Assembly (NCBI GenBank): GCA_023518375.1
Contig: CP068450.1
Span: forward strand, 124,001-188,000
Direction: 5' to 3'
DNA: 64,000 nt
DNA from: Candidatus Hepatincola sp. Av
GTDB taxonomy: Bacteria; Pseudomonadota; Alphaproteobacteria; WRAU01; Hepatincolaceae
The position numbers were made by a program, and so were the translations under genes. This document shows positions 1-8,061 of the stretch, piece by piece (the first letter of the stretch is position 1; every line of letters starts with the position of its first letter). The notes under the pieces were generated by a model. It made no database searches. It worked only from the letters and a program-made list of their open reading frames with translations, and was not told the origin of the DNA.

Positions 1-1044
1 AATCTGGTAGAAACAGCAAGTAAATTAAATATTAATGGGATAAAAAAATTAAAAAAATTCCCTAAAAATACCTTACTAATTCCTAAGAGCGGTGCTACTA
101 CTAAATTAAATCATAGAGCTTTAATGGGAACAGATGGATACGTTACAAGTCATTTAGCCTGTATAATCGCTAATGAAACTTTTATAATGCCTGAATATCT
201 TTATTACATTTTTCTAACTATTGATGCGAATACATTATTATTAAATGATAGTTACCCATCAATTAGGAAAGAAGCATTTGAAAAAGTAATGATACCCCTA
301 CCTCCTTTAGAAAAACAGGGGGAAATAGTAAAACAATTAGAAGAAATAGATAATTCTATTAAGCATGCTGAAAATCTTGTAAAATCCATGAAGTCTAGGG
401 GGGGGGGATACTGCAATCTCTTTGGACAGACAGCGAGTAGCATGATAAAATTAGGGGACATTGCTTTAATTAATCCGTCTAAATCAGAAATTTCTGAGAA
501 AGAAGGGCTTAAAGTCTCTTTTTTGCCTATGGAAGATATTAAAGAGTATGAAAAAAATGTGATACCCAATAAAATTAAGCTAATACAAGATGTCTACAAA
601 GGTTATACTTACTTTAAAAAAGATGATTTATTAGTAGCCAAAATCACCCCTTGTTTTGAAAATGGTAAAATGTCTATTGCGAAAAATCTTATAAATGGAA
701 TAGGATGTGGTTCCACAGAATATATTGTTGTAAGAGCTAATAAAAAAATAACAAGTGTAGAGTGGATATATTTTTGTTTGAGAAATAGCAATTTTTTACA
801 AGATGGAAAAAATAAAATGACAGGCACATCTGGTCATCAAAGAATATCTAAGGATTTTATTAATAATTACCTAATTCCTATACCTTCATTGGAAGTACAA
901 GAAGAAATAATCCAACAATGTGAAGAAGAAGAAAATTATATCAAAATAACAGAAAAAATGATTGAAAAACAAAAAGAAAAAATAGATTTAAAATTAAAAG
1001 AAATATGGGTAGGGAATAAAGATAAATTAAATAAAAAAGAATAA
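1..1044 (+). CDS. hsdS: Type I restriction-modification specificity subunit HsdS (5' end outside window)
   Basis: HsdS directs a type I restriction-modification complex to its split recognition site. The frame is open from the first base, so the gene starts upstream of the window; the ATG at 124 is internal. The protein has two target-recognition halves, each ending in the family's conserved segment (PLPPLEKQGEIVKQLEEID, then IPIPSLEVQEEIIQQ) followed by a charged helix. The halves are joined at a run of ten G (398-407). The second half begins with an in-frame ATG at 442 (MIKLGDIALINPSK), which looks like a normal HsdS amino terminus. One G fewer or more would stop translation beside that ATG. 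The hsdM and hsdR partners are not in view. It converges on the ankyrin gene with a gap of only six bases. Confidence 0.9.
   Translation, partial: NLVETASKLNINGIKKLKKFPKNTLLIPKSGATTKLNHRALMGTDGYVTSHLACIIANETFIMPEYLYYIFLTIDANTLLLNDSYPSIRKEAFEKVMIPLPPLEKQGEIVKQLEEIDNSIKHAENLVKSMKSRGGGYCNLFGQTASSMIKLGDIALINPSKSEISEKEGLKVSFLPMEDIKEYEKNVIPNKIKLIQDVYKGYTYFKKDDLLVAKITPCFENGKMSIAKNLINGIGCGSTEYIVVRANKKITSVEWIYFCLRNSNFLQDGKNKMTGTSGHQRISKDFINNYLIPIPSLEVQEEIIQQCEEEENYIKITEKMIEKQKEKIDLKLKEIWVGNKDKLNKKE
398..407 (+). repeat. Homopolymeric tract of ten G inside hsdS (candidate phase-variation tract)
   Basis: Ten consecutive G in very AT-rich DNA, read in frame as R-G-G-G between the two recognition halves. 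Nine G would end the frame at a TGA (443-445) that overlaps the ATG at 442. Eleven G would end it at a TAG (438-440) just before the same ATG. Such tracts change length by slipped-strand mispairing; the neisserial NgoAV hsdS gene is a known example of this arrangement. Confidence 0.85.
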
Positions 1045-1050
1045 AAATTT

Positions 1051-2307
1051 TTATATCCAACGGTTAATGATAATTTTCTTTTCTTCTTCTGTTAGATGTT
1101 GATTTTGCCGTAGATAGTCTATGAAGTCAAATCCGTCACGATTAGTGGTTTTTAAATTATGAGTTTTATCTATTAAATATTTAATTAAACTTGGCGACTG
1201 ATTCAAATACGCTGCTGCCATTAAAGGGGTGTTACCTTCGTTATCTCTAGCTTGTTCTAAAGATGCTCCAGCAGAAATAAGAGTTTTTATTACATCAATA
1301 TCTGTATTATTAGCCGAGGCTGAAAATAAAACACTTATACCAAAGGTATCTTTAAAAGAAATATCATCACCAAGTTCAATAAGTTTTTGCACAACTGTAG
1401 CATTATTAAAACTAGCAGCTAACATTAAAGGTGTTACTGTATTGTTTTGTAGAATATCACTTTTAATATTGTAGGGCTTTAAACTTGCTCCGGCATTTAC
1501 TAAAGTAGCAACTACAGCAGGGTAAGGATTGTAATGAGCCGCAAACAAGATAGCATTATAACCATCTTTATTAACCTGATGAATATTACAACCTATTTCA
1601 ATTAATAGTTTTATAATTACAGGATCATTGACATATTTTGCCGCTAGCATTAATGAATTCATAGATAATTCTTTAATAACATATTCGGCATCAGCTCCAG
1701 CTTCTAAGGCTAAAGAAATTAAAGATTTATCATTACGTAAAATTAAAGTATTAAAAACCGATAAACCATCAAAACCTGCAGTATTATCTACAAAGTTAAT
1801 ATCTGCTCCTTGTTCTAATAGATAGTTTATCATAGAGGCATTAATGTAGTTATAATAAGAACATAGGTAAAATAAAGTAAAACTATTATTATGAATTTGG
1901 TTTTCGGTATAAACAACTTTACAGTTTCTTGTAAGTAACAAAGAAACTAATTGGGCACTGGCTTGCTCATCTATAGCATATTTTAATAATGTGGACTCAT
2001 TATGAAGGTAGTTACTATGCCCTGTGTAAGAAAGTAGGCTAGCTAGCTTAGCAATATTTTCTTCTAAAATATATTTAAAGAGTAATCTAGAATAACGAAT
2101 ATCCCGAAATTCTTTAAACCAAATTGCTACTAAAACTAAAGCACAAAAGAAAGAGAAAAAGATTAAACCTTTAAAAACCTCGGGTGATATTTTATAGTCT
2201 AGGTCAAAGTATATATCTAAGAACATATATAAAAAAGGTAATAACCAAAAAAAAGATAAAAAACTTTTTAGTATATGGCTATTTCTTATATTGTTAAGAG
2301 TGTCCAT
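1051..2307 (-). CDS. Membrane-anchored ankyrin-repeat protein
   Basis: 418 residues. Two hydrophobic segments lie near the amino terminus (about residues 13-33 and 44-64), followed by about eight ankyrin repeats to the end. Typical repeat signatures are visible: INYLLEQGADINFVD, LMLAAKYVNDPVIIKLLIEIG, TPLMLAASFNNATVVQKLIELG and TPLMAAAYLNQSPSLIKYLID. Ankyrin repeats bind other proteins and are enriched in host-associated bacteria. With its transmembrane hairpin, this one is probably held in the inner membrane with the repeats on one face rather than released. The partner cannot be inferred. It lies 20 bases downstream of the ZnuA-like gene on the same strand and may be cotranscribed with it. 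Confidence 0.85.
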   Translation of the reverse strand: MDTLNNIRNSHILKSFLSFFWLLPFLYMFLDIYFDLDYKISPEVFKGLIFFSFFCALVLVAIWFKEFRDIRYSRLLFKYILEENIAKLASLLSYTGHSNYLHNESTLLKYAIDEQASAQLVSLLLTRNCKVVYTENQIHNNSFTLFYLCSYYNYINASMINYLLEQGADINFVDNTAGFDGLSVFNTLILRNDKSLISLALEAGADAEYVIKELSMNSLMLAAKYVNDPVIIKLLIEIGCNIHQVNKDGYNAILFAAHYNPYPAVVATLVNAGASLKPYNIKSDILQNNTVTPLMLAASFNNATVVQKLIELGDDISFKDTFGISVLFSASANNTDIDVIKTLISAGASLEQARDNEGNTPLMAAAYLNQSPSLIKYLIDKTHNLKTTNRDGFDFIDYLRQNQHLTEEEKKIIINRWI

Positions 2308-2327
2308 GTGAACCTATTTTCTTAAAA

Positions 2328-3503
2328 TTAATTACTACAATATGTAAAAAGTTCAGCATTTCTTTTTAACATATATAAATAATTAGAAATTGCTGACCGA
2401 TTAGTTATATTATACCCTGATGCGGATAAAGTTGCTGTTCTTAATTTTTTTTCTTTAATGTATTTTTGTAATAGTAAATCATCAAATTGTTTTTCAGTAA
2501 AAATACAAGTTATCTTATTTTTATCAACATAATCATCAAGATAGTTGATTTCAGCTGTAGTTAGTTTATGGTACTCTCTAGCACCAGCTGTTTCTGTTAA
2601 AATAATTGAATAGCTATGGATTCCATAGGCATCTTGGAAATATTGCCAACTATTAGAATAAAACATAGGCCGTCCTTTATGATTCTTAGAAATATCTTTT
2701 TTAATGCTATCATTAAGTTTTCTAAGAACTTTACGATAATGCCTATAATTTTCAGAATAAGTTTCAGCATTGCTAGTACCATCTTGCATGAAAGTATTCC
2801 GTAAATTAACTAAAAAAGCAATAGCTCGTTTAGGGTCTTGATAGAAGTTATAGTCTTGTAGTTGGTTATCATTCTTAGCCACTACTGTGTTTTCTGTTGG
2901 TAAATTAAATGGAGCTCCTGTAGTTTGGTTACCATTAGAGTTGAGAAAATTAACACTGTTTTGATCTAATAGTTTTTCTCCATTAGCTAAATTTTGTTCT
3001 TCAGGTTGTTTTTCGGCTTGCTGTTCTTTAGTTTGCTCGGTTGTCTTGCTTTCTGCACTAGCAGGAGAATTAGGTGTTTTAGCTTTTTCAGGAGGGGTAT
3101 CACTCTGTAAAAAAGAAGATTTAGGATTAAGGAGCCGTAATTTTTTCATATCACTAGCTACAATTAATTTTGCTTGAGTATTATTCTTTGCTAAGTATTC
3201 AGTAATATTTTTATTATAATCACGATCTAAAATTACTACATATTTAGCAGTGTTTAGTTTGTTTTTAACATCTTGGGTAAAGAATTCAAAATAATGGGTA
3301 GTTGAAGCATCAAACAATACTTCAGTGGTATAAACCCCTTTAGTAATCATGTCTACTAAGCCCTGTAAGGGAGCATTGTAAACTACTACAAGAGAATCAT
3401 CTATAGTGCTTTTAGCCCTCTGGTTGCTTTCAGCCGAGTAAGAGTTACTAAAGTAAAAAAAGTAACAAAGAAAACTAAAAAGTAAGAGATATTTTTTTTT
3501 CAT
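2328..3503 (-). CDS. ZnuA-like periplasmic binding protein paralogue with decayed metal site and charged insertion
   Basis: 391 residues with a signal peptide (MKKKYLLLFSFLCYFFYFS...). It follows the fold order of the metal-binding ZnuA family and of its upstream neighbour at 3573-4463: an early THYFEF stretch with one His, a DPKRAIAFLVNL helix start, and CIFTEKQFDD near the end. Of the usual metal ligands, the first His and the late Glu remain. The middle two positions, seen in the neighbour as DPHIW and YHNGY, read YQDPKR and YSNSW here, so two His ligands are lost. Where ZnuA proteins often carry a His-rich loop, this protein has about 65 residues rich in Glu, Gln, Lys, Asn and Pro (about 125-200). 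It may have lost transport function or gained a new ligand. Confidence 0.6.
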   Translation of the reverse strand: MKKKYLLLFSFLCYFFYFSNSYSAESNQRAKSTIDDSLVVVYNAPLQGLVDMITKGVYTTEVLFDASTTHYFEFFTQDVKNKLNTAKYVVILDRDYNKNITEYLAKNNTQAKLIVASDMKKLRLLNPKSSFLQSDTPPEKAKTPNSPASAESKTTEQTKEQQAEKQPEEQNLANGEKLLDQNSVNFLNSNGNQTTGAPFNLPTENTVVAKNDNQLQDYNFYQDPKRAIAFLVNLRNTFMQDGTSNAETYSENYRHYRKVLRKLNDSIKKDISKNHKGRPMFYSNSWQYFQDAYGIHSYSIILTETAGAREYHKLTTAEINYLDDYVDKNKITCIFTEKQFDDLLLQKYIKEKKLRTATLSASGYNITNRSAISNYLYMLKRNAELFTYCSN

Positions 3504-3572
3504 GCTGTTATTTCAAAAAATTTATCTAACATAATATTCTACAGTTAAATGAAGAATCTGTAAATTAGTTTT

Positions 3573-4463
3573 TCATTTATGGCTACAACTTTCAATAGCT
3601 ATAACATTATTACGAATAATACTAAAATATACCTGTTGAATCTTTGATTCGGTCTTGCCAAGAGCGTCTAAGGTTCTTGTTTTTAAGTTATTATCTTTAA
3701 TGAATTTTTGAATGTTAGGATCTACTATATTTTTTTCTGTTAAAATACAAGTGATATTGTTTTTACTTATAAATGTTTTTAAATTTAGTAAAGATTTAAT
3801 ACTATTGGCATTGCTTTCATGGGAATGTTTAGCAATGTATCCCTTATAATTTTGTTGCAAATGAAAGCTGTTAATTAAATAACTATAACCATTATGATAC
3901 ACTAAAAAGTTATTTAGATCCTCAACATTAGGCTGAATCTTTGCCTTCATATTTTGTAATAGCTTGCTATACTTATTAGCATTAGCGTAGTATAGTTTAG
4001 CGTTTTTTGGGTCATGCTTAGCTAATTCTTGGGCTAAATATTGTAAAAAAGCAATAGCATTGTTTGTGTCTAACCATATGTGTGGATCTATCATTTGGCT
4101 ATGAATATTAGGATTCTTGGAATTTAAAACAGAATTATTAGTGTAATAACTTAATTTAATTTTAGGAGTATTCGCCATAATAATAATATTATTTTTATTA
4201 GAAGAGGCTTTATAAATAACTGTTTCTAACTTTGGGCTTACTATAATTAGCACATCACTTTTATTAATTGAATCTTGTTGCTTATAGGTTAATTCTAAAT
4301 CATGAGGTAAAATATTAGGATTCAAAATTAAGTTAACAGGAATAATACCTTCAGTAACCATAGATGCTAAAGACTGAAGTGGTAGAATACTAGCTGAAAT
4401 AGTATAAGCATAAATTCTGGTAGAACATAAACAAAATATTATAAAAAATATAATATTTTTCAT
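3573..4463 (-). CDS. znuA: Zinc/manganese ABC transporter substrate-binding protein, ZnuA family
   Basis: Periplasmic receptor that delivers Zn or Mn ions to an ABC importer. The start is the ATG at 4461-4463, preceded by a strong AAGGAGG (complement of 4472-4478); a longer TTG-initiated frame reaches 4490 but has no such site. 296 residues with a signal peptide (MKNIIFFIIFCLCSTRIYA). All expected ligand motifs are present: LPHDLELT, DPHIWLD, YHNGYSYL and CILTEK. The ATPase and permease genes are not adjacent, so they must be elsewhere. It lies upstream of a degenerate paralogue on the same strand (69-base gap), indicating tandem duplication. Confidence 0.8.
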   Translation of the reverse strand: MKNIIFFIIFCLCSTRIYAYTISASILPLQSLASMVTEGIIPVNLILNPNILPHDLELTYKQQDSINKSDVLIIVSPKLETVIYKASSNKNNIIIMANTPKIKLSYYTNNSVLNSKNPNIHSQMIDPHIWLDTNNAIAFLQYLAQELAKHDPKNAKLYYANANKYSKLLQNMKAKIQPNVEDLNNFLVYHNGYSYLINSFHLQQNYKGYIAKHSHESNANSIKSLLNLKTFISKNNITCILTEKNIVDPNIQKFIKDNNLKTRTLDALGKTESKIQQVYFSIIRNNVIAIESCSHK

Positions 4464-4674
4464 GGTTATAGCCTCCTTATAATTAAGCAATTAACTGTAA
4501 AATATAATAACATGCAAGGCTTAGTAATACAAATACCTAGCCAAAATAGGGCTAATAACAATTATAAAAAACAAGCATAAATTAAATAATTAAGTTAAAC
4601 TAATAGTAGTTACTTATAGTAGTACTAAAACATCTTATTTGTAGAAGTTCTTTAGGTTATACCAAGAAATTTAA

Positions 4675-4718
4675 TTGACAAACATATTAAAATATGTTAA
4701 TATTAACACGTGTTAATA
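4675..4718 (+). promoter_or_regulatory. rpoH promoter with 18-bp palindrome at the start site
   Basis: A -35 TTGACA (4675-4680) and -10 TAATAT (4698-4703) are 17 bases apart, matching the vegetative sigma consensus well. Overlapping the end of the -10 box and the expected start site is a perfect palindrome, TATTAACACGTGTTAATA (4701-4718). The spacer also holds an ACATAT...ATATGT inverted repeat (4682-4697). The palindrome could be a repressor site or a hairpin at the very 5' end of the mRNA. Confidence 0.65.
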
Positions 4719-4777
4719 AATAAGAAGAACTGCTGTAGCAAGGGTTCTTAATCTTGCTTAATAAGGAGATAAAAATA

Positions 4778-5650
4778 ATGAATTTAACACTTTATCAAAA
4801 TGCAAATAATAATGTTAGTTATTATTTAAAATCCATTTCAAAAATTAAATTGCTAGCACCAGAAGAAGAATATAATCTAGCATTAGAGTATTGCAATAAC
4901 CAAAATAAAGAGGCTGCTCAACAATTAGTTGTAAGCCACTTACCTTTAGTAGTTAAGGTTGCTTATTCTTTTAAAGGTTATGGTATTCCTTTAATGGAAT
5001 TAATTGCCGAGGGTAACATTGGTTTAATAAAAGCCGTAACAAAGTTTGACCCCTACAAAGGTTACCGTTTATCTACTTATGCTATCTGGTGGATCAAGGC
5101 CTATATTAGCGACTTTATTCTTAATTCTTGGTCTTTAGTAAAATATGGAACAATTAAATCTAGGAAAAAACTTTTCTTTTCTTTAAAAAGAATTAAAAAA
5201 CAACTTTTTTTAGAAAATAAAATATTATCTGATGATGATATTAAACAAATTGCCCGTGAAACTAATTTAACATCAAGAGATGTTATAGACATTAATGCTA
5301 TGGTTTCTAATAAAGACTATTACCTAGATGCCCCAATATATGAAGGTGATTCTGGCAAAAATATTAATTTTTCTAATATGTTACAAGATGAATCTTCTAC
5401 CCCAGAAGAAGCTTATGCTTTAAAAGAACAAGATGCTAAAATTAAAACTTTAATTAAAGAAGTCTTTACTTTGTTAAATGATAGAGAAAAAGAGATTCTT
5501 AAATATCGTTATTTAATGGAAAAGCCATTATCTTTAGCAGAAATTGGTGCTAAACTAAATATTAGCCGAGAAAGAGTAAGGCAAATAGAAGCTAAAGCCT
5601 TAGCTAGAGCTAAAGATTTTCTAAAAGATAAAGCTATATCTATAGCTTAA
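4778..5650 (+). CDS. rpoH: RNA polymerase sigma-32 (heat-shock) factor RpoH
   Basis: Directs RNA polymerase to heat-shock promoters. The start is the ATG at 4778, nine bases after AAGGAG (4763-4768); an upstream TTG at 4754 would put that site inside the gene. 290 residues, the normal length. Region 2 is clear (AEGNIGLIKAVTKFDPYKGYRLSTYAIWWIKAYI), with the RpoH-type SWSLVKYGT segment following. Region 4 ends with a helix-turn-helix (SLAEIGAKLNISRERVRQIEAKAL). It has its own promoter and an operator-like palindrome just upstream. Confidence 0.93.
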   Translation: MNLTLYQNANNNVSYYLKSISKIKLLAPEEEYNLALEYCNNQNKEAAQQLVVSHLPLVVKVAYSFKGYGIPLMELIAEGNIGLIKAVTKFDPYKGYRLSTYAIWWIKAYISDFILNSWSLVKYGTIKSRKKLFFSLKRIKKQLFLENKILSDDDIKQIARETNLTSRDVIDINAMVSNKDYYLDAPIYEGDSGKNINFSNMLQDESSTPEEAYALKEQDAKIKTLIKEVFTLLNDREKEILKYRYLMEKPLSLAEIGAKLNISRERVRQIEAKALARAKDFLKDKAISIA

Positions 5651-5708
5651 TAAATAATTTTAAGCATTGCTATTTTAGGTAATTTGTAATAGTATACTTA
5701 TGCTATTT

Positions 5709-5782
5709 GGCACGGTGGCGGAGTGGTTACGCAGCGGTCTGCAAAACCGTTTACATCGGTTCAATTCCGATTCGTGCCTCCA
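5709..5782 (+). tRNA. tRNA-Cys (GCA)
   Basis: Cloverleaf with a seven-pair acceptor stem (GGCACGG with its complement, last pair G-U), anticodon GCA in the loop CTGCAAA, a T-arm containing GGTTCAATTCC, and an encoded CCA at 5780-5782. Confidence 0.93.
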
Positions 5783-5805
5783 AACTTAAGATAATAAGTC
5801 TTCAA

Positions 5806-5972
5806 AGTTAAAAAAATAAAGGCAACTAAGCTTAGTAAAAAATCAATAAAACATGTAACCACTATGGTATAAACTACATTATGTGGCTTATAACGTTTTT
5901 AATCTATCTTGAGTAATATATTACTCACTAATTATTCCCTAATATTTCTTCCAATTTTTAAGATAGAATTAT
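5806..5972. repeat. Copy A of a ~160-bp repeated segment (relic of the 3' end of the 7589-7918 gene)
   Basis: This noncoding stretch just after tRNA-Cys closely resembles, in the same orientation, the last ~40 bases of the gene at 7589-7918 plus its downstream sequence (7876-8061). Shared blocks include AAAACATGTAACCA, GGCTTATAACGTTTTTAATC and TTCCAATTTTTAAGATAGAA. The rest of the gene copy is missing, so this looks like the remnant of a deleted paralogue. Between it and the tRNA-Asn promoter (5973-6116) I see nothing else. Confidence 0.7.
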
Positions 5973-6116
5973 TAAAAAAGCAAGTATTAAGAAAGTAAGT
6001 TAGTTGAAAAATAATAGATTTAACCTCAGGGTAATTAGTTAGCAATAGGAGTTATATCTTATATTTACAAAGTAATATATTAGATTAATCATATTAAATT
6101 TATTATTTTAAATAGA

Positions 6117-6145
6117 TTGACACTCACCAGAAAAAAATATAATAT
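6117..6145 (+). promoter_or_regulatory. Candidate promoter of tRNA-Asn
   Basis: TTGACA at 6117-6122, a 17-base spacer and TAATAT at 6140-6145, about 30 bases before the mature tRNA-Asn start. Confidence 0.55.
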
Positions 6146-6177
6146 AAGTACTGTTATTAACAAAGTAGCAATCATAT

Positions 6178-6253
6178 TCCGGCATAGTTCAGTTGGTAGA
6201 ACGGAGGACTGTTAATCCTTATGTCGTAGGTTCGAGTCCTACTGCCGGAGCCA
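6178..6253 (+). tRNA. tRNA-Asn (GTT)
   Basis: Seven-pair acceptor stem TCCGGCA/TGCCGGA, anticodon GTT in the loop CTGTTAA, T-arm GTAGGTTCGAGTCCTAC, and an encoded CCA at 6251-6253. Confidence 0.95.
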
Positions 6254-6270
6254 TTATCTTATAACTTGTA

Positions 6271-6560
6271 ATGAAAAAAATAATATATAAAATAACATAT
6301 CCCAATGGAAAAATATACATTGGTTCTGATGTTTCTTATAGTATTAGGTATTTTTGCTCTCCTACTGCCTCTTATATAGAGAAGGATTTACAGAAGAAGA
6401 ACAAATGGATTTTACTATTAATAAAAAAATACTTTGGTATACAAATGATGAATTAATACCTAATTCAGATGTTCTAAAAAAAGAAATGGAATTTATTAGG
6501 GAGTATCAATCAAATAATCCTCAAATAGGCTACAACAAAAACCCTAAATATAAACCATAA
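6271..6560 (+). pseudogene. GIY-YIG nuclease-family gene, broken by one frameshift
   Basis: Two overlapping frames together give one GIY-YIG-family protein. The first begins at ATG 6271 and contains the catalytic-module start (IIYKITYPNGKIYIGSD). After about residue 35 the reading continues in another frame as REGFTEEEQMDFTINKKILWY and then KKEMEFIREYQSNNPQIGYNKNP to the stop at 6560. The join lies near 6375-6395. Intact relatives are about 95 residues, which the combined frames match. No good ribosome-binding site precedes it. It is probably inactive unless the shift is an assembly error. Confidence 0.75.
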
Positions 6561-6580
6561 TATAACTTAAAGGAGCAAAA

Positions 6581-7165
6581 ATGAACAAAAACATTTTAAT
6601 TATTAACGGTAAAAAAGCTTTTCATCACTCTCATGGAGAGTTGAATCAAACTATGGCAGATCTTGCCTATAGATTCCTTATAGATAGTAATTGTCAAGTT
6701 CAAGTAACTAATGTTGATGCTGGTTATAATATTGAAGAAGAAATTAGTAAATATTTACAAGCTGATATAATTATTTACCAAATGCCAGCTTGGTGGATGG
6801 GAACCCCGTGGATTGTAAAAAAATATATAGATGAAGTTTTTACCTCAGGGCATGGAAAATTATATGCTAATGATGGGCGTAGCCGCACAGACGCCTCTAA
6901 AAAATATGGTTCAGGTGGTTTATTACAAGGCAAAAAATATATGATTTCTATTACATGGAATGCCCCTAAAGAAGCATTTGAAGAAAAAGGGCAATTCTTT
7001 GAAGGCTTAGGTATAGATATAGCCCTTATAGCTTTACATAAAGCTAATCAATTCTTAGGAATAAAACCTCTTAAAACTTTCATTTGTAATGATGTAATTA
7101 AACAACCAAAAGTTGAAGAAGATATGGAAAGATATCTACAGCACTTAAAAACTTATGTTTTATAA
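6581..7165 (+). CDS. mdaB: NADPH:quinone reductase, MdaB/flavodoxin-fold family
   Basis: 194 residues, with AAAGGAG eight bases before the ATG. The fold is flavodoxin-like: NILIINGKKAFHHSHGELNQT at the flavin-phosphate loop, IIYQMPAWWMGTPWIVKKYIDEVFTSGHG in the middle, then YMISITWNAPKEAF and the GLGIDIALIALHKANQFLG segment characteristic of MdaB. This family reduces quinones by two electrons, limiting redox cycling and oxidative stress. It stands alone, downstream of the GIY-YIG pseudogene. Confidence 0.85.
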   Translation: MNKNILIINGKKAFHHSHGELNQTMADLAYRFLIDSNCQVQVTNVDAGYNIEEEISKYLQADIIIYQMPAWWMGTPWIVKKYIDEVFTSGHGKLYANDGRSRTDASKKYGSGGLLQGKKYMISITWNAPKEAFEEKGQFFEGLGIDIALIALHKANQFLGIKPLKTFICNDVIKQPKVEEDMERYLQHLKTYVL

Positions 7166-7484
7166 AGTATCTAAATTATTAGTTTTATTAAGCTATAACC
7201 TATATCAATGGCATAATTAGTTTATAAGGTACTAAATTAAATAAAATAAATATTTAAGTATATTATGAGTATTCAGTTTAATATATTTTCTTTTTTCATT
7301 AGGTCTTTGTATTTTAAACCTTTTAGTTAAAACAACTAAAACTGTATCCATTTTTGTTATCCCTTATTATTAATCATGTTATTTATTAATGCTGACAGAT
7401 TTAGTATTAATCAATTTATTCAAAATTTTTTTACTTTTTTATACACCTTATAATTGTTTTTTTTTAGAATTATACGCTTTTATG
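7166..7484. other. Intergenic region with no recognised gene
   Basis: AT-rich DNA between the MdaB-like gene and the promoter at 7485. Only short runs of stops and homopolymers are visible; I see no convincing terminator or small gene. Confidence 0.5.
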
Positions 7485-7563
7485 TTGAAAAAGAATGGTT
7501 AAAGTTGTATAATGTTATCATAAGTTGTAATTTGTGAACTAAGGTTGAATCTTATTACAACTT
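7485..7563 (+). promoter_or_regulatory. Promoter with repeated AAGTTGTA operator-like sites
   Basis: TTGAAA (7485-7490), a 17-base spacer and TATAAT (7508-7513) form a good promoter for the 7589 gene. AAGTTGTA occurs at 7502-7509 (entering the -10 box) and 7522-7529. Its complement TACAACTT is at 7556-7563, so AAGTTGTAAT and ATTACAACTT form a 10-bp inverted repeat. The spacing around the start site suggests binding by a regulator, possibly the gene's own product. Confidence 0.5.
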
Positions 7564-7588
7564 TAATATGTATATTTATGAGGTTGTT

Positions 7589-7918
7589 ATGAAGAACCAA
7601 AAATCAAATATAGATCCTAATCAGTACACGTTGAATTATTTAAAAAAGTTTTTAGGAATAGATTCTTTATGTGATTCCGACTTACCTAATATCATTAATT
7701 GGAAACGTGAAGATATTAAGAAATTAGAATCAGGCACTAAAGAATTACGTCTCAAAGAAATTAATTTAATAACACAACATTACAGATTAAATGTTGATGA
7801 CTTATTTCCAAATACTTTAATAAAAAGTGCTGTTGAAAACTATAAAGGGTATTTTAAAAGTAAAGCATCAAGAAAAAAAGTTAAAAGAACAAAGGCAGCC
7901 AAGCCTAGTAAAAAATAA
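7589..7918 (+). CDS. Small basic protein of unknown function, possible DNA-binding regulator
   Basis: About 109 residues from the ATG at 7589, which has GAGG six bases upstream; an in-frame ATG at 7568 has none. The middle (INWKREDIKKLESGTKELRLKEINLITQHYRLNVDDLFPN) has the helix pattern and ending of Cro/CI-type helix-turn-helix proteins, although the first helices are unclear. The tail is very basic (SKASRKKVKRTKAAKPSKK), which suits nucleic-acid binding. Operator-like repeats precede it, and a partial relic of a paralogue lies after tRNA-Cys. I do not recognise the family with certainty. Confidence 0.55.
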   Translation: MKNQKSNIDPNQYTLNYLKKFLGIDSLCDSDLPNIINWKREDIKKLESGTKELRLKEINLITQHYRLNVDDLFPNTLIKSAVENYKGYFKSKASRKKVKRTKAAKPSKK

Positions 7919-8061
7919 ATAAAACATGTAACCATTATGGTGTAAATTACAGTATATACATTATATGGCTTATAACGTTTTTAATCTATTTTGAGTAATA
8001 AATTATTATTACCCACCTAGTTATTTCCTAATATTACTTCCAATTTTTAAGATAGAATTAA
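7876..8061. repeat. Copy B of the ~160-bp repeated segment (3' end of gene and downstream flank)
   Basis: It matches 5806-5972 over most of its length, in the same orientation, with small indels. It contains the last 43 bases of the upstream gene and about 140 bases of noncoding sequence. Conservation beyond the stop codon means the duplicated unit was larger than the gene. Confidence 0.7.

Noticed and set aside
1229-1825. Plus-strand open frames within the ankyrin gene
   Set aside because: They are shadows of the minus-strand gene, without ribosome sites or recognisable motifs.
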